64,000 nt of DNA from Gilvibacter sediminis. GTDB lineage: Bacteria; Bacteroidota; Bacteroidia; Flavobacteriales; Flavobacteriaceae. Made by a program: the position numbers and the translations under genes. Location: assembly GCF_028561565.1 (NCBI RefSeq), contig NZ_JAQQTE010000001.1:1143570-1207569 (forward strand), given 5' to 3'. Within the stretch, counting starts at the first letter, position 1, and the number at the start of each line of letters is the position of its first letter. Shown here one piece after another: positions 1-8,511 of the stretch. Below the pieces are notes generated by a model. That model was not told where the DNA came from, made no database searches, and saw only the letters and a program-made list of their open reading frames with translations.

Positions 1-196
1 AGCCGGTACCATCGCCCATATTCACATCCAGAAAGAGCAGATCCGGATCGAATTTTTCAATGGCCTCAAGGCCTTTTTCAACTCCATGGGCTTCTGCGAC
101 CACAACAATTTCTTTGGAGTAGTTTTCCTCCAATATCTCACGTACGTGATCGCGCACAAAGGCTTCGTCGTCAATAATAATGGCTTTAATGGTCAT
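1..196 (-). CDS. LytTR-family response regulator, N-terminal part (cut by window edge)
   Basis: The 65 visible residues are the first half of a CheY-like receiver domain: an acidic pair at D9-D10, the phospho-acceptor D57 in LLFLDV, and a VNMGDGTG turn. The rest, presumably a LytTR DNA-binding domain, lies beyond the left edge; that part is inferred from the partner kinase type. The start ATG (194-196) overlaps the last 11 bases of the upstream histidine kinase gene, so the two are translationally coupled and form a two-component pair. The output genes cannot be told from this window. Confidence 0.85.
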   Translation of the reverse strand, partial: MTIKAIIIDDEAFVRDHVREILEENYSKEIVVVAEAHGVEKGLEAIEKFDPDLLFLDVNMGDGTG

Positions 197-2018
197 CGGT
201 TGTGCTATAGGGGATTTGAATACTTATTCGAGTTCCAGATTCCTCGTCGCCAGATTCCACGACGATATCGGACTTGGTCGTTTTTAATAAAAACTCGCGG
301 ATCAATCCGATGGAAGAATTCTCGCGCGTCTCAAACTTTCCTTCACTTAAGCCTTTACCATTATCGGCTATTGTACATTTCAGGATCTTTTGCTCGCGAC
401 ACAATTGCAACTCGATACGTCCAAGATAATCAATATCCTTAAATCCGTGCTCAATAGCGTTCTCTACAAAGGGTTGAATGAGCATGGGAGGAATGTAAAT
501 AGGATCATCTTCTTGAAAATTCTCGTAATTGATTTTGTACTCCAAACCGCGCGTAAGCCGCAGCTTTTGCAATTCGAGATAGCCTTTAAGGGCCGTCATC
601 TCATCTTCGAAAAGCACCCTGTTCTTTAGCGAATTCTCCATCACTTGTCGTAATTGTCTGGAAAATTTGGTAAGCAGGTTAGAGGCCTGCTCCGGACTTT
701 TTTTGATGAGTCTGCCAATAGCGTACAAGGAATTTGAAGTGTAATGCGGATTCATTTGAGTACGTAACAAACGCTGCTGTAGCTGCAATTGCGTGCGTTG
801 AAATTTTGTGTTGCGGTAACGCAAATACCAAAAACCGATAGTCAAGAGAACTAGCGCGATGACCACAGTAATGAGAATACGTGTTTGCAACTGCAGATTC
901 TCTATTTGAGTTGCAGTATTGCGCTGTATCAGGTCTTGTTCGGTCCTAGAGGCTTCGTTCAGCGCTTTGAGTTCATTGGTGAATTTTTGTGTGTATTGAT
1001 CATCTAGGGCATAGATGACCGAATCTAAAAGGCGCATGACTTCTTTGCTCTCGTTCTCAGTAAGTCGATTGAGGTTGTAGGTGTACTTGAGCAAGCTGCT
1101 TTGAACACCTCTATCTATATTGGCAAAGCCTAAGGCCACCGCAGAGTCGAGATATTTTTCAGCTTCTTCATAACGTTCTAAGTCGATCAACACCTCGGCT
1201 ATATTGGCATAGGGATAGGCTAAAAGTGTTATTTTGTCGGGAGAGTCCGGAGTTTTCTTAGCGGCTTCAAGTCCTTTAATATAATACTTTAAAGCCTCTT
1301 GTTTTCTGTCCTCGTAGTATAAGAAAACCCCGTAATTACCGTAAAGTTGTCTTCCTAGTTCCGGAATTTTTTCTACCGAACTCGCCTCAATACTATCGAG
1401 AATTGCAAATGTGCCTTCGCTGTCACCAAAATCGTAATAGAGGTATTGTGCACGTGAAATTTTTGCAGGAAAGGTTGAGATTTCGTCCTCTGTGCGCGCT
1501 AAGGCTTCAAGGCGCTTCTTATTGTAAAAAAAGGCGCTATCGTACTGTCTTAACCCCTTAAAAGTATTTTCTTTCATGTAATAGAGACTCGCCACTTGCT
1601 GATGATCTGAACTCTTGATAAGAGGAGCATATTTGTCACAAATGGTCAGGCAATCTCCGTAGTTTTTAAGCGTGTAATAGGCCTCCCAACCCGAATAAAA
1701 CAAGCTGTCAAGTCGCTGTTGGGTGTTTTCGCCGGTTAAACTGATTGCGTTATAGAACTGATTGGCAGCACTGTCAATGATACCTCTTTTTCGATAGTAC
1801 AGCCCCAGCCGGTTAAAATTGTCAATACGTATAGAGTCGTCACCAACTTTTGAGTTTAAAAGTAAGTACCGCGCCTCGAGCAAATATTTGTGTTGCGTTG
1901 CACTAACTGCTGTATCGGCGGTTTGGTGCAGCCCATAAATGCGTTTTAGAAGCTTTTCCTCTCGTTGTTGGCAGGAGATCGCGAGGATAGAAATCAGGAT
2001 CGTTAAAAAGAGTCGCAT
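186..2018 (-). CDS. TPR-containing LytS-type sensor histidine kinase, lipoprotein-like
   Basis: 610 aa. A short hydrophobic leader ends in a lipobox-like LAIS-C16. Residues about 40-340 are helical repeats of TPR type and act as the sensor part, probably outside the cytoplasmic membrane. One membrane segment spans about 381-399. The kinase core (His_kinase family, LytS/YehU type) follows, with the phospho-accepting H425 in QMNPHYTSNS; family members usually read PHFLFN, so the residues after the histidine are unusual. An N-box (FVENAIEHGF) and G-box (DNGKGL) are present. The gene overlaps the response regulator by 11 bases. The signal is unknown. Confidence 0.9.
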   Translation of the reverse strand: MRLFLTILISILAISCQQREEKLLKRIYGLHQTADTAVSATQHKYLLEARYLLLNSKVGDDSIRIDNFNRLGLYYRKRGIIDSAANQFYNAISLTGENTQQRLDSLFYSGWEAYYTLKNYGDCLTICDKYAPLIKSSDHQQVASLYYMKENTFKGLRQYDSAFFYNKKRLEALARTEDEISTFPAKISRAQYLYYDFGDSEGTFAILDSIEASSVEKIPELGRQLYGNYGVFLYYEDRKQEALKYYIKGLEAAKKTPDSPDKITLLAYPYANIAEVLIDLERYEEAEKYLDSAVALGFANIDRGVQSSLLKYTYNLNRLTENESKEVMRLLDSVIYALDDQYTQKFTNELKALNEASRTEQDLIQRNTATQIENLQLQTRILITVVIALVLLTIGFWYLRYRNTKFQRTQLQLQQRLLRTQMNPHYTSNSLYAIGRLIKKSPEQASNLLTKFSRQLRQVMENSLKNRVLFEDEMTALKGYLELQKLRLTRGLEYKINYENFQEDDPIYIPPMLIQPFVENAIEHGFKDIDYLGRIELQLCREQKILKCTIADNGKGLSEGKFETRENSSIGLIREFLLKTTKSDIVVESGDEESGTRISIQIPYSTTDDH

Positions 2019-2114
2019 AGTTCGAAAATAAGCAAATTCAACGCATGCCAGTATCTCCCGATAGTAATTTACAGTGGGAAGTTTTACTTTTACTGCGGAT
2101 TAGATGCCACATTT

Positions 2115-2918
2115 ATGTCTCGAAAATACGTTTACCCCATTTTAATTGTAGTAGTAACCATTGCCTTGTATTATTTGGAGGATTATATCGATAATAACCC
2201 GGTGGGAACAACAGAAGTGTCTGTTGATTCCAGTTCAGATACTTTTGGAGCGACGCTATTTCCCGCTGGAGATGCTTTGGTGTCTCGTGATTATTACACC
2301 TTGTCCTATAATGAAACTCATGAGCAGGCCAATTGGGTGGCTTATACCTTACGAGAAGAGCAGGTGGTGAACAACGACTTTGATCGCCCGTATTTTGAGC
2401 AGGATCCAAAGGTGAAATCCAAGTCGGCACATTGGCGCAACTATAAGAATTCGGGCTATGACCGTGGACATTTAGTAGCGGCAGCCGATATGGAATTTAG
2501 CTACGATGCTTTTAAAGACACTTTCTACACTAGTAACATCAGCCCGCAATTGCATGACTTTAACAGCGGTGTTTGGAATTATTTAGAACAGCGCGTTCGC
2601 AGATGGGCCAAGGAAAATGATGACGTCTTTGTCATCACTGGTGGCGTGCTAAAAAACCCAATGGATGCCATTGGTTCTGAGCAGGTGAGCGTTCCTAATG
2701 CTTTTTATAAAATTGTGGTGGATAGCTATCGCGGAGAGTATCGCGTCATTGCTTTTTTGATTCCGCATCGGGAGGACATCACGCGCTATTCGGATTATAT
2801 CGTTTCTGTGGATGAAATTGAGCAGGCCACAGGGATCGACTTTTTTGCAAAACTTCCTTCGTCTCAACAAAAAGAGCTGCAATCCCGTATTGATCGTCTT
2901 TACTACGACATTGACTAG
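2115..2918 (+). CDS. Secreted/membrane-anchored DNA/RNA non-specific endonuclease (NUC1 family)
   Basis: 267 aa. One hydrophobic segment at residues 5-21 acts as signal or anchor, so the enzyme is likely periplasmic or extracellular. The family signature DRGH with catalytic H119 lies in SGYDRGHLVAAADM, followed by TSNISPQ, which supplies the metal-binding Asn. Length fits bacterial NucA/Serratia-type nucleases that cut DNA and RNA using a single divalent metal. The gene is convergent with rodA; both stop codons share the same CTAG tetranucleotide. Role in nutrient scavenging or nucleotide recycling is inference. Confidence 0.92.
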   Translation: MSRKYVYPILIVVVTIALYYLEDYIDNNPVGTTEVSVDSSSDTFGATLFPAGDALVSRDYYTLSYNETHEQANWVAYTLREEQVVNNDFDRPYFEQDPKVKSKSAHWRNYKNSGYDRGHLVAAADMEFSYDAFKDTFYTSNISPQLHDFNSGVWNYLEQRVRRWAKENDDVFVITGGVLKNPMDAIGSEQVSVPNAFYKIVVDSYRGEYRVIAFLIPHREDITRYSDYIVSVDEIEQATGIDFFAKLPSSQQKELQSRIDRLYYDID

Positions 2919-4171
2919 CGGTTGATAAAGTTGCTGGAGTCTAGTTTAACAAAGATGAACAGCAAAATCGTAAAGCCCCAAAGGGCAGAACCTCCGTAGG
3001 AAAAGAAGGGAAGTGGTATCCCAACGGTAGGGAACAGACCAGTCACCATCCCAATGTTTACAAAGAAGTGAAAGAACAGTATCGCAGCCACGCTGTATCC
3101 ATAAACGCGGGCAAACTGTTGCTTTTGCCTTTCTGCTAAGATCAGTAGGCGAATGATCAACCATAAAAATAGGATCACCACAAAGATGCTTCCCAAGAAG
3201 CCCCATTCTTCACCTACTGTGCTAAAAATATAGTCGGTGTGCTGTTCCGGGACAAAATTTCCTTTGGTCTGGGTTCCTTTGGTCCAGCCTTTACCTAAAA
3301 AGCCGCCGCTACCAATAGCAATCTCACTTTGATTGGTGTTGTATCCAATGCCTCGGGTATCTACTTCTTTGCCCAATACAATATTAAAACGGTCCCGGTG
3401 GCGCTGTTCAAACACATTGTTGAAGATATAGCTTACAGAAAATGCGAAGGCCACACAGGCTCCAGTAATGATGACATATTTGCCCAAGTTGCGTTTCTTC
3501 TTCCTGTTCTTGAACCAAAGCAGCAGGGCAATTACAGCTACGGCTGCAGCCACCCAATAAACCCCAATGAGCAGAGTGGCAATAAATAAGAAGGCCGCAA
3601 TGAATCCTAAGAGCAGATAAATGAAATGGAGACCTTCTCTGTAGAGCGGAAAGATCAAGGCTGTAAAGATCAAAGCGCTCCCAGGGTCAGGTTGAGGTAC
3701 GATCAACAAGGCGGGGAGCAGAATGATCAAAAAGGCTTTTAATTGATGGTCGAACAGCTTTACGTTGGTCTGAATATCGCTGAGATATTTACTCAAGGCA
3801 AGTGCTGCTGCGGCTTTAGCGAATTCGGACGGTTGTAATCCAAAGGAACCAAAAGAATACCAGCTACGTGCCCCATTGATGTCTTTTCCAAATATAAATA
3901 GCCCCAACAGACTGGCTAGGGCTATCAGGTAGATCACGCTGGAGAAGCGTTCGTAAAACTTGGCGTCTACTGCTAGAATAAAAACTATGAGCACCAGACT
4001 CAAGCCAATAAAGAACAGTTGCTTGGCGTAAATATTGTCCAGATTAGTAAAAGAGACGGCGGTATCTGAAAGTGAGGCCGAGTAAATATTCATCCAGCCG
4101 GCTGCAACCAAAAGCAAGTAAAGGATCACGGTGATCCAGTCGATATTTTGAAGCGTGCTATTGCGTTGCAT
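2915..4171 (-). CDS. rodA: Rod-shape SEDS peptidoglycan glycosyltransferase RodA
   Basis: 418 aa with about ten hydrophobic segments, the SEDS (FtsW/RodA/SpoVE) fold. Recognisable motifs include QPSEFAK, QPDPGSAL, the EWGFLGS loop, and a C-terminal PLPFFSYGGS typical of SEDS proteins. RodA polymerises lipid II into glycan strands in the elongasome together with PBP2. It is the last gene of the mre operon: its ATG overlaps the PBP2 stop codon by one base (TAATG arrangement), indicating coupled translation with its partner transpeptidase. Confidence 0.97.
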   Translation of the reverse strand: MQRNSTLQNIDWITVILYLLLVAAGWMNIYSASLSDTAVSFTNLDNIYAKQLFFIGLSLVLIVFILAVDAKFYERFSSVIYLIALASLLGLFIFGKDINGARSWYSFGSFGLQPSEFAKAAAALALSKYLSDIQTNVKLFDHQLKAFLIILLPALLIVPQPDPGSALIFTALIFPLYREGLHFIYLLLGFIAAFLFIATLLIGVYWVAAAVAVIALLLWFKNRKKKRNLGKYVIITGACVAFAFSVSYIFNNVFEQRHRDRFNIVLGKEVDTRGIGYNTNQSEIAIGSGGFLGKGWTKGTQTKGNFVPEQHTDYIFSTVGEEWGFLGSIFVVILFLWLIIRLLILAERQKQQFARVYGYSVAAILFFHFFVNIGMVTGLFPTVGIPLPFFSYGGSALWGFTILLFIFVKLDSSNFINR

Positions 4172-6039
4172 TATTGATTGATTATAAAGGGCTCGCCAGA
4201 GAATGGTTTGGCGTATTCGTCTTCCAAACTGCCGTTGATCACAAAATCCTCCATGTCTTGGCGCGAGATCTCACCGCGTAAATATTTTTCAATCATCAGT
4301 CCTGCAATACGCCCTGCCCAACGAGATCCCCAATATCCGTTCTCCACAAACACGGCAATGGCAATCTTCGGGTCGTCTTTAGGCGCGAAGGCCACAAAAA
4401 TGGAGTGGTCCGTCAATTGTACAACCTCTCCGTCAATTCGGGTAAAGTTCTCTGCAGTACCGGTCTTTCCACAGATTTCAATTCCAGGGATTTGAATATA
4501 TTCCGCAGTACCTTCATTGTACACGTCAAACATTCCTTCAATCACAGGGTCAAAGTGCTCTGCTGAGATAGAGGTGTAGTGTTTCTCTGTGTATTTCTGA
4601 GGTAAGGTGTCCACGCCTTTGATCTGTTTGATGATATGCGGACGGTAGAACCATCCTTTGTTTGCAATCACAGAAGCGGTATGCGCCATTTGCATAGGAG
4701 TCATGGTGACCTCTCCTTGACCAATAGCGTTAGAGATGGTGGCTGTTGCGTACCAGCGGTACTTTGGATAATTATAACTGCGGTTATAGAAGCCCGAGTC
4801 TGGAATATAACCCTTACGCCCGCTCGGTAAGTCATAGCCCATATAGTTACCCAGTCCAAAACTGGCCAAATGGTTGTGCCAAGCGTCTATCCCTTCTTGA
4901 GGACTGTCATACTTTTCAATGGTTCGTCTATAGGCTGTACAGAAGTAGGTATTACAGGAGTTTGCAATTCCTCCAACCATGTCCAAGGGTCCGCGGTGGG
5001 CGTGGCATCCAAGTGGTTTGCGTCCGCCGTAATAATAAGCTCCGCTGCAACTGATGCGTTCCTCAGCAGTGATCACTCCTTCTTCTAAGGCGATCAAAGA
5101 GGTCAAGGCTTTAAAGGGAGAACCAGGCGCGTATTGACCCTCTAATACACGGTCAAAAAGCGGCTTGGCAATGGAATCGTTGTAAAGCGCAGTATAGTTT
5201 TTTGATCGCTTGCGACCCACTAAATAATCCGGGTCGTAAGAAGGCGCGGTGATCAAGGACAGAATCTCTCCAGTCTTGGGCTCAATAGCCACAATGCCGC
5301 CGCGTTTATTTTGCATGAGCAGTTGTCCGTAGGCTTGAAGTTCAGAATCCAAGGTCAAGACGATATCGCGTCCAGAAACTGGAATGGTATCAAAGATTCC
5401 TTCTTTATACGGGCCAATATCTTTGTTAAATCGATCTTTTTGAATGTATTTGACTCCTTTAACTCCGCGGAGAATTTCCTCATACTGCTTTTCCACCCCC
5501 GTCATACCAATATAATCTCCCAAGCGGTAATAAGGATTGCGCTTCATAATGCCATCATTGACCTCTCCAATGAATCCTAAAACATTAGCAGAATGCTGAA
5601 CTTGATAGTCTCTCAAGGAGCGTTTCTGAATAAAGAAGCCTTTGTATTGATACATCTTCTCTTGCAAGGCGGCAAACTCTTCCTTGGTGAGTTGCGGCAT
5701 AAATGGCGATGGAATTCGAGGCGAATAGGTCCAAGCTTTGCTCAGTTTTTTGTCAAACTCTTCCCTGCTGATTCCCAAGTCCTCAATAAAAGAAAGGGTG
5801 TCCAAGTCTTTGACGTTTCGCGGAATGACCATGATGTCATAGGCCGGTTGATTGGCCACTAAGAGTTCTCCGTTTCTATCAAAGATGAACCCGCGTTCCG
5901 GGAAATCATAAACCATTTTAATGGCGTTGTTCTCTGAGAGTTTCTGAAAGCTGGAATCGTAGATCTGCAAATAGAAAAGGCGGGCGGCGAATACCAATCC
6001 GCTGCATAGAGTAAGTCCTAAAAGCAAAAGTTTTCTCAT
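4171..6039 (-). CDS. mrdA: Penicillin-binding protein 2, elongation transpeptidase
   Basis: 622 aa class B PBP. An N-terminal membrane anchor lies at residues 3-24, then the pedestal/dimerisation domain, then the transpeptidase domain with all three signature motifs: SPFK (catalytic S307), SCN (361-363) and KTG (525-527). It crosslinks peptidoglycan during side-wall growth with RodA as its polymerase partner. The gene start overlaps the mreD stop by four bases (ATGA) and its stop overlaps the rodA start, so it is clearly in one operon with mreBCD. Confidence 0.97.
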   Translation of the reverse strand: MRKLLLLGLTLCSGLVFAARLFYLQIYDSSFQKLSENNAIKMVYDFPERGFIFDRNGELLVANQPAYDIMVIPRNVKDLDTLSFIEDLGISREEFDKKLSKAWTYSPRIPSPFMPQLTKEEFAALQEKMYQYKGFFIQKRSLRDYQVQHSANVLGFIGEVNDGIMKRNPYYRLGDYIGMTGVEKQYEEILRGVKGVKYIQKDRFNKDIGPYKEGIFDTIPVSGRDIVLTLDSELQAYGQLLMQNKRGGIVAIEPKTGEILSLITAPSYDPDYLVGRKRSKNYTALYNDSIAKPLFDRVLEGQYAPGSPFKALTSLIALEEGVITAEERISCSGAYYYGGRKPLGCHAHRGPLDMVGGIANSCNTYFCTAYRRTIEKYDSPQEGIDAWHNHLASFGLGNYMGYDLPSGRKGYIPDSGFYNRSYNYPKYRWYATATISNAIGQGEVTMTPMQMAHTASVIANKGWFYRPHIIKQIKGVDTLPQKYTEKHYTSISAEHFDPVIEGMFDVYNEGTAEYIQIPGIEICGKTGTAENFTRIDGEVVQLTDHSIFVAFAPKDDPKIAIAVFVENGYWGSRWAGRIAGLMIEKYLRGEISRQDMEDFVINGSLEDEYAKPFSGEPFIINQ

Positions 6040-6542
6040 CGTTTTTTGGAGCCTAAAAGGATGAAACTTAACAAGATCAATAAACTACTAAAGAGTACTG
6101 AGAACAAGGTTGATTTTAAAACCAGCGCCCATTGGCTCAGACTAAAAATCTCTAAACTAAACAGTACAAAATGATGCACAAATACCGCGCCCAAAACATA
6201 GGTGATGATCCCGCCCAAAGGCATTTCAATGATCTTCACCACATTGTATTCATAGCTGATCCCAAAAGAGGTTTTTAAGAACAGCGGGCGGCTGTAAGCC
6301 ATCGTTACACTAGCAACGGCATGAACCCCTCCCGTATTGCTAAAGATGTCCACAAATAATCCTAAAAGAAAACTGCTAATGAGCAAAACAGATCGATTTC
6401 CCGTAACCGGGAACCTCAAAATATAGATTACGTAAAGGAACGGAACTATATAACCAAACAAGGCCACATTGTTCAAGACCAACACCTGCAAGAGCAAGAG
6501 CAGCACAAACCGAATGCTATTGGAGATCACCTCATTCTTCAT
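6036..6542 (-). CDS. mreD: Rod shape-determining protein MreD
   Basis: 168 aa, very hydrophobic, about five membrane segments. The sequence is weakly conserved, as is usual for MreD, but its place between mreC and PBP2 and its length identify it. It overlaps mreC by 11 bases and the PBP2 gene by four. MreD is an inner-membrane component of the elongasome that interacts with MreC and modulates PBP2 activity. Confidence 0.9.
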   Translation of the reverse strand: MKNEVISNSIRFVLLLLLQVLVLNNVALFGYIVPFLYVIYILRFPVTGNRSVLLISSFLLGLFVDIFSNTGGVHAVASVTMAYSRPLFLKTSFGISYEYNVVKIIEMPLGGIITYVLGAVFVHHFVLFSLEIFSLSQWALVLKSTLFSVLFSSLLILLSFILLGSKKR

Positions 6543-7356
6543 CGGGGATGGTTTCTTCTAGTTCCTGAATCTCTGCTGCGTCTGGCATTTTAATGACATA
6601 TGCCGGACCTAAATTGGTCATGTCGTTAAACAGTTTGATTTGCACCACATAGTAGTTGCCCGATTGGTCCAGCTCATAACTTTCAATGGCTCCGATAGGT
6701 ATTCCCGCTGGGAAAATGGTAGAACGTCCTCCCGTCACTATACTGTCGCCTATGGCTAATGGTGCAAGGCGTTGCACATCCACCAGCTGTACAATATTCG
6801 GGTCTCTGGTGTCCCACTGCAGGGTTCCAAAGTGATTGGATTTAGTGAGTTTAGCGTTGATGCTGGATTGGGTATTTAAGATTGACAAAACTGTGGCATA
6901 GCCGTTGGAAGTTTTATCAGTGATTCCTAAAATACCGTTGGGGCTTACTACCCCCATACTGGTTTGTATGCCTAATTTTTCACCACCTTTAATGGTCAGG
7001 TAATTTTTTGTTCTGCTGTAGTTGTTGTTGATCACCCGAGCTGGAATATAATCTACCCCTCCCCATAAAGTGTTCTGCGAGGCTTGACTTTGAAATATGG
7101 AATCCACATTGCCCACAGCCTCTCTCAATTGACTGTTCTCAATTTGTAGCAGCTCATTTTGCGTCTTAAGATTTAAGTAGTCGCTTATTCCAGAGGTCCA
7201 ACTGAAAAGTGTTCCGCTAATGCCATTGGCAGCACTGAGGTATTTTCCAGAATGATAGGATCGGGATTGAAAGGTGAAAAAGAGTCCGAGCAGCACCAAC
7301 ACGCAAAACAACAGAAAATGCCTCTTTCGAATAAAGAAATTAATAAGCTGCTGCAT
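6532..7356 (-). CDS. mreC: Rod shape-determining protein MreC
   Basis: 274 aa. One N-terminal membrane segment (about residues 14-28) is followed by a coiled coil (about 62-88, NELLQIENSQLREAV) and the periplasmic beta-barrel MreC domain, in which PARVINNN, GVVSPNGILGI and GRSTIFPAGIPIG are conserved family stretches. MreC links the cytoplasmic MreB filament with PBP2 and RodA. It lies 12 bases downstream of mreB. The acidic tail EETIPDEE is a local feature of no known function. Confidence 0.96.
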   Translation of the reverse strand: MQQLINFFIRKRHFLLFCVLVLLGLFFTFQSRSYHSGKYLSAANGISGTLFSWTSGISDYLNLKTQNELLQIENSQLREAVGNVDSIFQSQASQNTLWGGVDYIPARVINNNYSRTKNYLTIKGGEKLGIQTSMGVVSPNGILGITDKTSNGYATVLSILNTQSSINAKLTKSNHFGTLQWDTRDPNIVQLVDVQRLAPLAIGDSIVTGGRSTIFPAGIPIGAIESYELDQSGNYYVVQIKLFNDMTNLGPAYVIKMPDAAEIQELEETIPDEE

Positions 7357-7368
7357 GCTTGGGGACTA

Positions 7369-8397
7369 TTACGGGATCAACACACTTTTGTACTTGCTTA
7401 TGTTTTTTAAACAAATTCCGGTTCCGCGAACTACAGCGCGCAACGGATCTTCCGCGATATAAACAGGCAGGTCTGTCTTCTGCGACAAGCGCTTGTCCAA
7501 TCCGCGAAGCATAGAACCACCTCCGGCCAAATAGATTCCGGAGTTGTAAATATCGGCTGCCAATTCTGGAGGAGTTTGAGAAAGCGTCTCCATCACGGCA
7601 TCTTCAATACGCAAGATCGATTTATCCAAAGCTTTGGCGATCTCACGGTATGAGGTCTGGATCTGCTTTGGTTTCCCAGTTAGCAGATCACGTCCTTGCA
7701 CAGCCATATCGTCTGGTGGCAACTCAAGATCCTCAATAGCAGCTCCGATCTGAATCTTGATCTTCTCTGCGGTGCGCTCCCCAACGTAGAGGTTGTGTTG
7801 GGTACGCATATAGTATATGATGTCGTTGGTAAACCCGTCACCTGCGATCTTTACAGACTTGTCACAGACAATTCCACCTAAGGCAATTACGGCGATCTCT
7901 GTGGTTCCCCCTCCGATATCTACAATCATGTTTCCTTTAGGCTGCATGATGTCAATCCCAATACCAATAGCGGCGGCCATCGGTTCGTGGATCAGGTAGA
8001 CTTCTTTACCGTTTACTTTTTCTGCGGATTCTTTAACGGCACGCATCTCCACTTCTGTAATACCACTCGGAATACAGATCACTATGCGCAAACCAGGCTT
8101 GAAGAGTTTCTTCTTGATAGCCGGGATGTCCTTGATGAACATATTGATCATCGATTCTGAGGCATCAAAGTCTGCAATTACACCGTCTTTAAGCGGACGG
8201 ATTGTTTTGATGTTCTCGTGGGTTTTTCCTTGCATCATATTGGCCTCTCGACCTACGGCAATGATCTTACCTGTGGAACGGTCTCTGGCCACGATAGAAG
8301 GTGCATCCACAACCACCTTGTCATTGTGAATAATCAGGGTGTTAGCAGTGCCCAGATCGATTGCTATTTCCTCTGTTAAGAAGTCGAAAAATCCCAT
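7369..8397 (-). CDS. mreB: Rod shape-determining actin homologue MreB
   Basis: 342 aa. The actin-fold ATPase motifs are intact: phosphate-1 DLGTANT near residue 15, phosphate-2 IVDIGGGTTEIAV, and the adenosine motif YLAGGGSMLRGLD near the C terminus. MreB forms membrane-bound filaments that orient side-wall peptidoglycan synthesis. First gene of the mreBCD-mrdA-rodA operon. A TAnnTTTG -7 box lies about 50 bases upstream of its start, giving the operon its own promoter downstream of purH. Confidence 0.98.
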   Translation of the reverse strand: MGFFDFLTEEIAIDLGTANTLIIHNDKVVVDAPSIVARDRSTGKIIAVGREANMMQGKTHENIKTIRPLKDGVIADFDASESMINMFIKDIPAIKKKLFKPGLRIVICIPSGITEVEMRAVKESAEKVNGKEVYLIHEPMAAAIGIGIDIMQPKGNMIVDIGGGTTEIAVIALGGIVCDKSVKIAGDGFTNDIIYYMRTQHNLYVGERTAEKIKIQIGAAIEDLELPPDDMAVQGRDLLTGKPKQIQTSYREIAKALDKSILRIEDAVMETLSQTPPELAADIYNSGIYLAGGGSMLRGLDKRLSQKTDLPVYIAEDPLRAVVRGTGICLKNISKYKSVLIP

Positions 8398-8447
8398 AAA
8401 ATTGTGCGTGCAGCTTTAAAATTAGTGGCCTGAAGATCAGTATCACA

Positions 8448-8455
8448 CAAAAGTA
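8448..8455 (-). promoter_or_regulatory. Bacteroidota -7 box (TACTTTTG) for the mreB operon
   Basis: Perfect match to TAnnTTTG on the minus strand about 50 bases before the mreB start, in the purH-mreB gap. No convincing TTTG -33 element was seen at the usual distance, so only the -7 part is supported. Confidence 0.5.
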
Positions 8456-8511
8456 ATAAAATTAATGAAGTAGCATCGACTTTTACCGCACTTGTCGCGC
8501 CGATTTTACCT

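Noticed and set aside
86-629. Plus-strand ORFs inside the histidine kinase gene
   Set aside because: They are shadows of the minus-strand gene with no own start signals or domains; the same holds for the many other antisense frames over purH, groEL, topA and the RND genes.
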